Shown: piece after piece, positions 41,126 to 49,455 of the stretch
Position numbering within the stretch: the first letter of the stretch is position 1
Layout: each line of letters opens with the position of its first letter
Origin: Halohasta salina
GTDB taxonomy: Archaea > Halobacteriota > Halobacteria > Halobacteriales > Haloferacaceae
Assembly (NCBI RefSeq): GCF_024178165.1
Contig: NZ_JAMZIE010000004.1
Span: 62,001-126,000, forward strand
Length of the DNA: 64,000 nt
Reading direction: 5' to 3'
Position numbers and translations under genes: made by a program
Notes under the pieces: generated by a model
Databases searched by the model: none
Seen by the model: the letters and a program-made list of their open reading frames with translations, nothing else
Told to the model about the DNA's origin: nothing

Positions 41126-42469
41126 ATGGGATTCCGTACGTCACGCCGGTCCAAGCACCAGTCGACTACTGCTGGCGGGCGAACCGCTCGTCAGCAGCAG
41201 TCGACCGGCCAGCACGAGGGGTCGACTGGAGCCGTCTGGACCAGAACCATCGAGCAAGGCGAACAGCATTACGGGATGGCGATCCCCGACGACGGGACCC
41301 TCCAGCGGTTACAGATCGCCGAGGAAACCTACGGACTGCAGGTCCACGACTGGGTCGACGAGGGGATGCCCGCCGACATCTTGGGCAAGACGCGGGATAT
41401 GGAGGCCTTCCGCCAGCGGCAGGCCAACCGCCCGCCCGAAGTGCCGACGAACATCGAACGGCAGAACCGCCGGTCGGTGTTACGGAGCGAGCAGGCCGCC
41501 GCCGAAATGGAGTCGGCTGGTGAGACGGGTGTTCCTGATGCGGTTCGGGAGGTGATTTCGTCGAGCGGCCGGTCGCTGGACGCCTCCATTCAACGCGCGA
41601 TGGAAGACCGTATGGGCGACTCGCTCGGCGACGTGCGGATTCACACCGGTCCGCAGGCCGCGGCAGCCTGTGAGTCGATCAACGCCCGCGCGTTCACCGT
41701 TGGCAATCACGTCGCGTTCAACGCCGGCGAGTACGATCCGGAGTCAACAGAGGGCCAGCACGTACTGGCTCACGAACTCGCACACGTGAGACAGCAAACT
41801 CAGGGTGCGGTGTCGATGCTGCCGCAGGAGGATATGGAGTTGGAGGTCGACCCAGACCCTGCTCTTGAACGTGAGGCCGAGGAGACGGCACAGCGCGTGA
41901 TGGCTGGTGGTGATCTCGGGATTCAGCGACTGGCTGGTACCGAGGTTCACGTTCAGCGGGCCGGTCTCGGGAGCCTATCCTCACAGAGCGACCGGAGCCC
42001 TAGTGAGAGCGCTAGCAAGGCAAACTCATCCACCTACGAAGAAGTGAATATAGTCGTTGATGAAGTGACAGCCGATCCCGAGGCGCTTGCCGAAGAAGTC
42101 GAGCAGATCAAAGCCAATCAGGCGAAGCTGTTCGCAGAGATGGCTCCCGACTCGGCGGGCTCGAAGGTCGCCAAGTCGTCAGCGAAAGGTGCCGTCGGTG
42201 CCGTCGGTGGACTCATCGGCGCAGCCGCAGGGTCGGCACTACTTCCTGGATTCGGCACACTTGGCGGTGCTGCTGTTGGCCAAGAGATGGCCAAGGGGAT
42301 TGCCGGTGATGTCACGAAAACCCTCACCGGTAGTGCTTACGAGAAGGGTAGTGAGGTTGTGAGTGGGAAAGCAAGTGATGCGAAAGAGTACGTCGACCAG
42401 CTTATCGAGAAGAAACTTGGAAAGTATCTCGATAGGTCCGATACAGGTTCTGACAACACGAAATTCTAA
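41126..42469 (+). CDS. DUF4157 (eCIS-core) protein with glycine-rich hydrophobic C-terminus
   Basis: The 447-residue protein has a polar Gln-rich start, then at about residues 150-222 a DUF4157 domain (AMEDRMGDSLGDVRIHTG, NARAFTVGNHVAFNAGEYDP, LAHELAHVRQQ) with the zinc motif HELAH at 216-220 and the downstream helix LEREAEETAQRVM. Such domains mark effectors of extracellular contractile injection systems and other exported toxins. From about residue 355 a glycine-zipper-like hydrophobic stretch (GAVGAVGGLIGAAAGSALLP, then GFGTLGGAAVG) could enter membranes. The last third is less GC-rich than the front. No injection-system genes are nearby. The next gene starts nine bases on. Confidence 0.8.
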   Translation: MGFRTSRRSKHQSTTAGGRTARQQQSTGQHEGSTGAVWTRTIEQGEQHYGMAIPDDGTLQRLQIAEETYGLQVHDWVDEGMPADILGKTRDMEAFRQRQANRPPEVPTNIERQNRRSVLRSEQAAAEMESAGETGVPDAVREVISSSGRSLDASIQRAMEDRMGDSLGDVRIHTGPQAAAACESINARAFTVGNHVAFNAGEYDPESTEGQHVLAHELAHVRQQTQGAVSMLPQEDMELEVDPDPALEREAEETAQRVMAGGDLGIQRLAGTEVHVQRAGLGSLSSQSDRSPSESASKANSSTYEEVNIVVDEVTADPEALAEEVEQIKANQAKLFAEMAPDSAGSKVAKSSAKGAVGAVGGLIGAAAGSALLPGFGTLGGAAVGQEMAKGIAGDVTKTLTGSAYEKGSEVVSGKASDAKEYVDQLIEKKLGKYLDRSDTGSDNTKF

Positions 42470-42478
42470 AACAAAATC

Positions 42479-43450
42479 ATGCAGGGGACAATCATCGGCG
42501 AAGACGATGCAGACATCGGGACTAAAATAACCGATAACAATGGCGTTGAGCATCAGATCGAGATGCATAAAAATAGTGGAGAGATTTACGCCCACGAACA
42601 GGACGGCTACCCAGATAAGGCAGCCAAGCGAACGGCTGAAGGAAACGAACACGTCGAGCAGGCTCGCCGATTCGCCCGGTACTACGTCTACGTCGACCGA
42701 GGGTATGACACCGTTCCGTCGACAGATCACCCCGAGCGGATCAACGCCGTCAGGCTTGCCATCCAAGAGCTCAGTGACGCGGAATTCGAGACGTTGTTCG
42801 GGGAGCTACACACACAGATGCTGAGCTATCACGACACTGTTGACCGGGCAATTCCGATACCGTCCGAGGCAGCGGGACCAGACAGTGTCTTCTACCGTCA
42901 AAACGTCTATCTGGGTATCGACCCACTCGATACCGATATTGTTGCCGACGCCGCGGATATCGCCAGTGCCTACGATCTGGATCTATCCGACGAGACACTT
43001 GCACGGTCGCTAGATGATCTTTCGACGGCTACTATCGAAGACTGGCGGTCGGTGACGGATGAGATTACTGAACGAGCTACCGAAGGGGAGATAGAGCCCG
43101 GTTCGGGGCTGTATATCGACGCTGTATCGTCGCTCTATGCGTCGTATCTGGACGACCACAGCGACGTCACTGTTACCGACCCTGCAACCGATCCGTTCGA
43201 ACGCGCCCCTGATACGCTGATCGAACTCCCACCGGTTGATCCCGGTCCACTCGCTGAATTTCGGGACTACCTCGATCACCACCTCAAGTGCCAGATCCGT
43301 GACTGCTTTGTCGGCATGGGAATCGAGCCACCCGAGCAGTTCCGTGTTCTCGGCAACGGCCGTCTCAAAGCGACCGTCGCGTACACTCTGCTCGATATAT
43401 ATCCCGAATATCACGATCCGCAGAATCAAGAACTGCTTGGGAAGTGCTGA
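42479..43450 (+). CDS. Unrecognised partner protein of the DUF4157 gene
   Basis: The 323-residue soluble acidic protein belongs to no family I recognise. Its first 50 residues (MQGTIIGEDDADIGTKITDN) are beta-like, followed by helices with many aromatic and Asp residues (ARRFARYYVYVDRGYDTVP; YLDDHSDVTVTDPATDPFER). It has no signal peptide, membrane helix or catalytic motif. It follows the DUF4157 gene by nine bases and shares its AT-richer, less biased codon use, unlike the flanking housekeeping genes. Position suggests an immunity protein, chaperone or second effector subunit. That is inference. Confidence 0.75.
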   Translation: MQGTIIGEDDADIGTKITDNNGVEHQIEMHKNSGEIYAHEQDGYPDKAAKRTAEGNEHVEQARRFARYYVYVDRGYDTVPSTDHPERINAVRLAIQELSDAEFETLFGELHTQMLSYHDTVDRAIPIPSEAAGPDSVFYRQNVYLGIDPLDTDIVADAADIASAYDLDLSDETLARSLDDLSTATIEDWRSVTDEITERATEGEIEPGSGLYIDAVSSLYASYLDDHSDVTVTDPATDPFERAPDTLIELPPVDPGPLAEFRDYLDHHLKCQIRDCFVGMGIEPPEQFRVLGNGRLKATVAYTLLDIYPEYHDPQNQELLGKC

Positions 43451-43624
43451 CGGTCGGTTTGGGTGTGATTTGCGGTCGTGAACACGTTGACGAGCCGAAT
43501 CAGCAGCGTGATCGACAAAGTCGACGAGTCGAAGTTAGATATGTGGTCCAGTGGTCGAACTGTTCGACTGACTGCTCCACCCCGGAACAGTATCCTTTTC
43601 GCGTCGCTTCCCTTCCCCGAACCC

Positions 43625-44227
43625 ATGACACTGGCCGACGACACACAGGCGGCCGTCGACGAGGCGGCCGCGGCCATCGCTGCCGGCGAGGCGGTGGTCT
43701 ACCCGACCGAGACCGTCTACGGGCTGGCCGCCGACGCCACCGACGCCGACGCGGTCGGCCGCGTCTTCGAGATCAAAAACCGGCCGCGGGAGAAGCCGGT
43801 GTCGGTGGCGTTCGCCGACGCCGACCACGCCCACGAGTACACCGAACCGACCGACCGCGAACGCGCGTTCATCGATCGGTTCCTCCCCGGCCCGGTGACG
43901 GTCATCGTCGACCGCAAACCGGCGTTGCCGGACGTACTGACGGACGGTCGACCCCGCGTAGGCGTCCGGATTCCCGACAACGAGGTCGCGCTGGCACTGT
44001 GTCGGGTGGCGGGGGCGATCACCGCCACCAGCGCCAACCGGAGCGGCGAGCCGAGCGTCCGGGAGCCGGCGGCGCTGCCGGCGTCGGTCCGGGAGGCAGT
44101 GGGAGGGGTCGTCGACACCGGTCGGGCACCGGGCACCGAGAGCACGGTCGTCGACGTCACCGCCGGCGAGATCATTCGCCGCGGCGCGGGTGTCGAGGCG
44201 ATCGAGACGTGGCTCGCCGAGGGCTGA
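43625..44227 (+). CDS. Threonylcarbamoyl-AMP synthase (Sua5/YrdC family)
   Basis: The 200-residue protein makes threonylcarbamoyl-AMP from threonine, bicarbonate and ATP for t6A37 in tRNA. It has the conserved AVVYPTETVYGLAADATD, VFEIKNRPREKPVSV, FLPGPVTVIVDRK and the C-terminal TATSANRSGEPSV block. It lacks the extra Sua5 C-terminal domain, so it is a YrdC-type single-domain enzyme. Start at 43625 follows a spacer with no coding sign. The KEOPS genes are elsewhere. Confidence 0.93.
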   Translation: MTLADDTQAAVDEAAAAIAAGEAVVYPTETVYGLAADATDADAVGRVFEIKNRPREKPVSVAFADADHAHEYTEPTDRERAFIDRFLPGPVTVIVDRKPALPDVLTDGRPRVGVRIPDNEVALALCRVAGAITATSANRSGEPSVREPAALPASVREAVGGVVDTGRAPGTESTVVDVTAGEIIRRGAGVEAIETWLAEG

Positions 44228-44287
44228 ACGGCCGGACAAAGGGTTAATACAGGCCGACCGGCAACATGGGGCAGTACAGGGAGTGAC

Positions 44288-46021
44288 ATGTCAGCGAACC
44301 CGCCGCTTTCCACTACCGGGAAGTACCGTGTCGTCCGCCGCGAGCCCGGGTATCTGGTGATGTACTCGGTCACCGGCGAGCCGGCGACGGTCGGCACGCG
44401 CGGCTACGACACCGAGCTCCAGCAGCGCGTCGACGCCATCCAGCAGGGCGACGGGATAAAGCTCTCGGGGCGGGGGATCCATCAGGCCCGGACCGTCGGC
44501 CGGATCGACGCGGTGAAGATCGTCGACCGGCGGGCGATCCGACTGGTCTCCCGGCCGGCCCCGGTTCCCGAGCCGTTCGCCGAACTCTGGGACGGCGGCG
44601 ACGGCGGGACCGTCACCGGCGGCTTCGCCAACGGCGACGGCGACCGGATCGCCGACGTGGTGCTCGAACCCGAGAGCACCGAGCTGTTGGCCATGTTCTG
44701 GAACGGACTGGTCGACTTCGAATCGCAGTTCGAACACCGACAGTTCGGCGACCGCCATCCCAGCGACGTGCTCGTGGTCAACAACGAGTCGACCGACTAC
44801 ATCACGGTCGTCTACCACACCGAGATCACCAAGACGCTCCAAGAGATCTACCAGCGCTACTTCGCGGAGTACGATCCGGCGACCGACACCGGCGACCGGT
44901 TCAAAGCCGAGCTGCTGTATCCCGAATACCGGCAGTTCAGGGGCGACCTCCCGGAAGACGTGCCGTCGCAGGCAGTCTTGGAATCCGAGCGGAACCCCTA
45001 CCCCCACACCGAGCGGCTCACGGGACCGGTGTTGGACCAGACACAGCCGGCGGCGGTCGACCCCCGGCGCGGGCGGCGGCCAACGGGCACCCAGACCGAC
45101 GCTGCCAGCGCCGACAGCGACGGCGAGGAAGCGACCGCGGAGGTCGACGACGGCGAGAGCGAAGGCGAACACGACGACGAGCCCGCGGTCGACGACCAGC
45201 CGGCGGTCGCTGCCGAACTCGACGAGGAACTCACGCAGGCGTGGACCGACGAGTCAGCGGTGACGATGGCCGACTACGGCGGCCGGCCGGAGCTGACCGA
45301 AACCATTCGGACCAACGTCATCGTCCCCTTCCGGGATCGCCCCGAACAGGCCGCCGCACTCGGGGTGCCGGTGCCGAGCATCCTGCTGTACGGCCCGCCG
45401 GGGACGGGCAAGACCTACCTCGCCAAGGCGGTCGCCGGCGAGATCGGCTACCCCTACGTCACCCTCAGCGGCGGCGATGTGCTCTCCCGATACATCAACG
45501 CCAGCGCCGAGAATATCAACGAACTGTTCGCCGAGGCGCGGGCGCTCGCTGACGAGGCCGGCGGGGCCCTCATCTTCATCGACGAGATCGATTCGGTGCT
45601 GAAGGCCCGCCAGTCGACCAACCAGCACGCCGAAGACCAGAAGGTCGTCAACGAGTTTCTGACCCAGATCGAGGATATCGGCGAGGACAACGTGCTGTTC
45701 GTCGGCGCGACCAACGCCTACGACGAACTCGACGCAGCGGCACTCAGCCGGTTCGACAAGGAGCTGTTCGTCGGCCTGCCCGACGAGCCGACCCGCGAGG
45801 CGATCATCGAGACCCACCTGTCGGATCGGGCTCACACGGTCGACGACGAGGAAATCGCCGCGCTGGCGGCCGACACCGAGGGCTACTCCGCACGGGCGCT
45901 CACTAAGATCGTCGTCGACGCCGCCCGCCGGACGCTGGTTGAGGCCGACGCCGCGGAGATCACCGCCGACGCTTGTCGGGCCGCCCTCGAAGCGGTCGAC
46001 CCGGACTCAGAACCCGAGTAG
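44288..46021 (+). CDS. AAA+ ATPase with an N-terminal substrate domain
   Basis: The 577-residue protein has an N-terminal domain of about 250 residues of unknown fold, an acidic linker (residues 270-320), and one AAA module: Walker A GPPGTGKT at 369-376, Walker B FIDEID at 430-435, sensor 1 FVGATNAYDEL, arginine finger region ALSRFDKELFVGLPDE and a C-terminal helical lid. It resembles proteasome-activating/Cdc48-type unfoldases by the AAA part, but the N-domain is not one of theirs. Its 3' end overlaps the convergent Cas4-like gene by 15 bases. Confidence 0.85.
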   Translation: MSANPPLSTTGKYRVVRREPGYLVMYSVTGEPATVGTRGYDTELQQRVDAIQQGDGIKLSGRGIHQARTVGRIDAVKIVDRRAIRLVSRPAPVPEPFAELWDGGDGGTVTGGFANGDGDRIADVVLEPESTELLAMFWNGLVDFESQFEHRQFGDRHPSDVLVVNNESTDYITVVYHTEITKTLQEIYQRYFAEYDPATDTGDRFKAELLYPEYRQFRGDLPEDVPSQAVLESERNPYPHTERLTGPVLDQTQPAAVDPRRGRRPTGTQTDAASADSDGEEATAEVDDGESEGEHDDEPAVDDQPAVAAELDEELTQAWTDESAVTMADYGGRPELTETIRTNVIVPFRDRPEQAAALGVPVPSILLYGPPGTGKTYLAKAVAGEIGYPYVTLSGGDVLSRYINASAENINELFAEARALADEAGGALIFIDEIDSVLKARQSTNQHAEDQKVVNEFLTQIEDIGEDNVLFVGATNAYDELDAAALSRFDKELFVGLPDEPTREAIIETHLSDRAHTVDDEEIAALAADTEGYSARALTKIVVDAARRTLVEADAAEITADACRAALEAVDPDSEPE

Positions 46022-46660
46022 CGAGCGCAGCGATCGAGTTTTGACACCACACTCGGTACGGTACTCGCAACTTTCACACCGGCTGTCGTCGACCCGCGGC
46101 GGCGGGCCGTCCATCGACCGCACGGTGCGAAGCACCCGGCGGTAGGCCGCGGTTCGCCGACAGGTCAGTTCTACCTCGCGGACGATCCCGACCGCTGGAT
46201 ACTCGACGAGCGCGCGGGGGATCTCTCGCTGACGCTCCCACGCCAGCGCGTTGGCGGCCGCGACCGCCCGGACCGACTGTGGTTCCCAGACGCCCTGTTC
46301 GGGTGGCTCGCCGGGCGACACGACGGTGGGAACCGGGGGATCGCCGGCCAGCAGTTTGTGGAGGAGACCGTGGCAGTCCTTCCCTTCGACGTAGTACTCC
46401 TGCTCGGTCGGCTCGCAGAGCTGTTGCCAATCGGGGCGGGTCGACAGCCGGTCGAGGGCGTCCCGGTAGTCGACCGGCGAGGAGTCGATCGGCAGGTCGG
46501 CCAGCGTTTCATCGTCGGCCTCACGGAGTTCGTCGTACCGGAAGGCCAGCGCCTGCCGGGCTTCCGCCTCGGGTGGGGGGCCACGGTCGTCGTCACGGCG
46601 GGCGTAGTAGAGCTGTCGGGGGCAGTAGGCGGCCCGACTCAGATCGCTGAACGTCGGCAT
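46007..46660 (-). CDS. Cas4/RecB-like protein, Fe-S cysteines kept, nuclease residues apparently lost
   Basis: The 217-residue protein starts MPTFSDLSRAAYCPRQLYYARR, the typical Cas4/Dna2 beginning with the first cluster Cys, and ends with CESCEYRTEC, giving the four Cys of a [4Fe-4S] cluster. The PD-(D/E)xK core is not convincing: HGLLHKLLAG stands where GxxD is expected and TVVSPGEPPEQGVWEPQSVR where ExK is expected. It is therefore likely a non-catalytic homologue, a form common and stand-alone in haloarchaea; no CRISPR array is near. The start is supported by a TATA box (TATATA, 46683-46688) 23-28 bases upstream. Confidence 0.72.
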   Translation of the reverse strand: MPTFSDLSRAAYCPRQLYYARRDDDRGPPPEAEARQALAFRYDELREADDETLADLPIDSSPVDYRDALDRLSTRPDWQQLCEPTEQEYYVEGKDCHGLLHKLLAGDPPVPTVVSPGEPPEQGVWEPQSVRAVAAANALAWERQREIPRALVEYPAVGIVREVELTCRRTAAYRRVLRTVRSMDGPPPRVDDSRCESCEYRTECGVKTRSLRSLLGF

Positions 46661-46967
46661 ACCGCCGATGGCGGCGATTTCGTATATAACGGTTCGCCCC
46701 GACTCGGAGGGGAGTTCGGGGACCAGATCACGCACCGACGAAACTCCCGAGCAACCAAATGCTACGCAAGCACGCGAGCCTGTCCCCGCCGAATCGGCGG
46801 TCATCGGTGTAGCGGTGTCCGCGTTCGACGGTCCCTCGGAGGCCTCCATTGATTTTCGTCGACGGACGCGATGACAGCGATACAAAAAGAGCCGGCGTCA
46901 CGAGTATTCTGGTACTCAGTCTCGACAGTGCCGCTACAACGAGTCCAGTATAACGGATCGATCGCAG
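46661..46967. other. Intergenic stretch of about 300 bases
   Basis: It holds the promoter of the Cas4-like gene (TATATA at 46683-46688, minus strand). An in-frame upstream extension of that gene to 46885 is open but lacks family residues. The remainder shows a short run AAAAAGA near 46885 and no gene, RNA or repeat that I can support. Confidence 0.5.
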
Positions 46968-47870
46968 CTACCGTTCGGCTTCGAGTTGGAACCCCTCGCG
47001 CTGGGTGCCTGCTGAGCCAGTGACGCGAACAACCACGACATCAGCCGGTGGACCGTCGACGTCAAACGAAAGCCGCACTAGAAGGTCGACTGGCGTGACA
47101 GCGTCACCACATGCCTCATCAGCGGATGCGGTCCGGGTTACCTCGGTATCGACGACCGGCACGCCATTGGTGTCGATAGATGGCTCCGCACTCAGTGCAA
47201 GTTCGTAACACGTCTGTGGTGCGGACGCCTGCACGTAGACAAGCCGATCGCCTTCGTCGAAGGCAGTCTCAGCGATAAATTCCTCTACCGCGCTGTCGTC
47301 GACGTCGCCGAAGTACTCGGTGGCGGTACGACGGCTGGCGAGGAACAGCCCCCACGAGTCCGTCTCGGAGTCCCGCTCCACATCCGGCCTCACGACCGAA
47401 TCGCTCACCGAATACCCAGTCAGCACCGGCACCGAATCGGGGTCAGTGGACTCGCTTCGCGGTGTCACCGCGAGTTCGATTTCACCGGCTGTCGTGTACC
47501 GGATATCCACGTAGCCATCCACAACGTGATCTGCCGGCTCGATAGCAAGCGAGAGCGTCTCGGAATGCTCTGTCCCATCAACAGCGATGGTGAATGTTTG
47601 GGTGGCTCCCGGCACCCCGATGCCTGCAATCCGCTCAGTCCCACCTCCGGGCACCTCGTAGGCGTCGTCCGCGAGAGCGTACCCGTTTTCGGTTTCCACA
47701 CGTACCTCGAACGTGTGGGGTTCGTCCATCTCGTTGTGAACTCGCCCATCAATAGAGATGTCGCCCGGATCCGGGCGGGACGGGTCACCACCCGAGGTCC
47801 CGTCAAGACAGCCAGCAAAGAGACTGGGAACCACGAGTGCGGTCCCAACAACGAAGTTACGCCGATTCAT
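46968..47870 (-). CDS. Exported lipoprotein of unknown function
   Basis: The 300-residue protein starts MNRRNFVVGTALVVPSLFAGC, with twin Arg, hydrophobic core and a lipobox Cys at position 21, suggesting Tat export and lipid anchoring. The mature part is beta-rich, including DISIDGRVHNEMDEPHTFEV and YEVPGGGTERIAG, which resembles Ig-like cell-surface folds of haloarchaeal lipoproteins. Two later Cys (QTCYEL, DEACGD) may form a disulfide. Start at 47870 is chosen by the signal peptide. No functional neighbour. Confidence 0.75.
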   Translation of the reverse strand: MNRRNFVVGTALVVPSLFAGCLDGTSGGDPSRPDPGDISIDGRVHNEMDEPHTFEVRVETENGYALADDAYEVPGGGTERIAGIGVPGATQTFTIAVDGTEHSETLSLAIEPADHVVDGYVDIRYTTAGEIELAVTPRSESTDPDSVPVLTGYSVSDSVVRPDVERDSETDSWGLFLASRRTATEYFGDVDDSAVEEFIAETAFDEGDRLVYVQASAPQTCYELALSAEPSIDTNGVPVVDTEVTRTASADEACGDAVTPVDLLVRLSFDVDGPPADVVVVRVTGSAGTQREGFQLEAER

Positions 47871-48055
47871 AACCTGTAGTTGCAAGTGAACAGTCAAATA
47901 ATTGTGTCTTTAACCGCTGCTGGACCACTGCGGTCGACGTGTTCGAACTCGATCGGTGTTATTTCCCATCGGCTACTACGACCGTTCGACGCAGAACTGT
48001 ATCACAGACGGAAATTCCGGGAATGATTTAAAAATATCACAAGAAAGAGGGGAGT

Positions 48056-49285
48056 ATGCCTTGGAGTCGACGGCGGACAGTAGCCTCCACTATCGGATTT
48101 TCTATCCCGATATTGTCGGGTTGTCTGGGCGAGTTCGGGAGTGGCGATCGAGAACTCCAAGCGGCGCCCTCAGGAACGTGGCACCAATCTGGGCACGATG
48201 CCCAAAATACCAGTGTGTCAGACGTGACCGTTCCCGATCGCGGGACGCCAGCGTGGAACGGTGGCAGTGCCACGACGGTTCCGCCGCTGATCGCTGGAGA
48301 GACGGTGTATTCAGTTAGTGGCGAATTGACGGCACTGGATGCCCAAACTGGGCAACAGCGCTGGGAGACCGACCTCGATGTCGACTCCCCCGGTGGTATC
48401 GTAACACAGCCCGCTGTTTCCGGGGATCGTATTCTGCTTGGATTGGAGGGGAAGTTACGGTCGTTCGATCCCGATGACGGTAGCGAGCAATGGGAACAGC
48501 CGATCGATGGTGTCCCAATCGGGCCGATAACGGTCAGTGCTGACGACGGGATTGCCGTTGTACCGTTTGAACGCCCTTCGGAGGGCGACCCGATAATCGA
48601 ACTTATCGGAGTTTCAATCACTTCGGGTCAGACGGAGTGGACGGCTCAAATGTTGGCGTCCGTTCGTACGACCCCACCTGCAGTGAGAGACGAGCAGGTC
48701 TATGCAGCCGGCTACACGCAGGAAGACAGGCCGATTCTCCGCTGTTTCGGGATCGAAACGGGGGATTTCGTGTGGGAGCAACAACTCACCGATCCATCGA
48801 CACCCCCTGTCGCCACCGAGGATGGCGTGTTCATCGGCGAGGAGGGACAACTCAGTATCTACGATCTAGTCGACGGAGAACCGACTGGATCAATCACTGT
48901 TTCGGACCGTCCGATCAGTGCGTTTGCGGTCACTGATACGACGGCATTCGTCCTCGATGGTGGGGGACTCTCTGCGCTGTCGATTACCGATGGTACCGAG
49001 CAGTGGTCTGTAGAGGGAACGCCACAGGCCGACGGCCTCGCCGTCGGAGAAAACGCAGTCGTCGCTCCGATTTCTTCCGATAGGTTTCCTCTTGACACGT
49101 CTTGGCCATGTATTGCTGCGTTCAGCCGGAACGACGGAACGGTCCAGTGGTATCATGCAATCGACGACACGTTCGACCCGGTTATCAGTACCCCACCGGT
49201 TATCGCCGACGGAGCGGTTTTGATGATTAGTAATCAGAACTCCGGGATCACTGCGCTCGGCGATCTACCACCGCAAGAGGAGTAG
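48056..49285 (+). CDS. PQQ-type beta-propeller lipoprotein
   Basis: The 409-residue protein has MPWSRRRTVASTIGFSIPILSGC (a Tat/lipoprotein signal ending in a lipobox) followed by repeated propeller blades with the pattern G.LTALDAQTGQQRWETDL, KLRSFDPDDGSEQWEQP, RCFGIETGDFVWEQQL, LSALSITDGTEQWSV. These W-docking motifs belong to the PQQ/BamB-like family. No quinoprotein catalytic residues are seen, so it is more likely a cell-surface binding or scaffold protein. A TATA run (TTTAAAAATA, about 48027-48036) and GAGGGGAG precede the ATG. Confidence 0.85.
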   Translation: MPWSRRRTVASTIGFSIPILSGCLGEFGSGDRELQAAPSGTWHQSGHDAQNTSVSDVTVPDRGTPAWNGGSATTVPPLIAGETVYSVSGELTALDAQTGQQRWETDLDVDSPGGIVTQPAVSGDRILLGLEGKLRSFDPDDGSEQWEQPIDGVPIGPITVSADDGIAVVPFERPSEGDPIIELIGVSITSGQTEWTAQMLASVRTTPPAVRDEQVYAAGYTQEDRPILRCFGIETGDFVWEQQLTDPSTPPVATEDGVFIGEEGQLSIYDLVDGEPTGSITVSDRPISAFAVTDTTAFVLDGGGLSALSITDGTEQWSVEGTPQADGLAVGENAVVAPISSDRFPLDTSWPCIAAFSRNDGTVQWYHAIDDTFDPVISTPPVIADGAVLMISNQNSGITALGDLPPQEE

Positions 49286-49455
49286 CCACCAGCGACGAAC
49301 GGGAATGGAGTCGCTAGAACGCGACGGCTTCGACTCGGTTGGGGGACGCCGTCGACTGTACTGTAAGCTGATATTTGACGAAGCCCGAAATCACACGACG
49401 GTAGTATCATAAAAACATAGAACCGACAGGCGGTGCGGGCTACCGCAGCACCGGC

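Noticed and set aside
41126-43450. A complete contractile injection system
   Set aside because: Only a DUF4157-type protein and one unknown gene are present; no sheath, tube, spike or AAA loader gene adjoins. The AAA+ gene at 44288 has a different N-domain and an unrelated gene in between.
46007-46885. CRISPR-associated Cas4 with active nuclease and longer N-terminus
   Set aside because: No CRISPR repeats or other cas genes are present, the catalytic pattern is missing, and a TATA box at 46683-46688 supports the shorter start.
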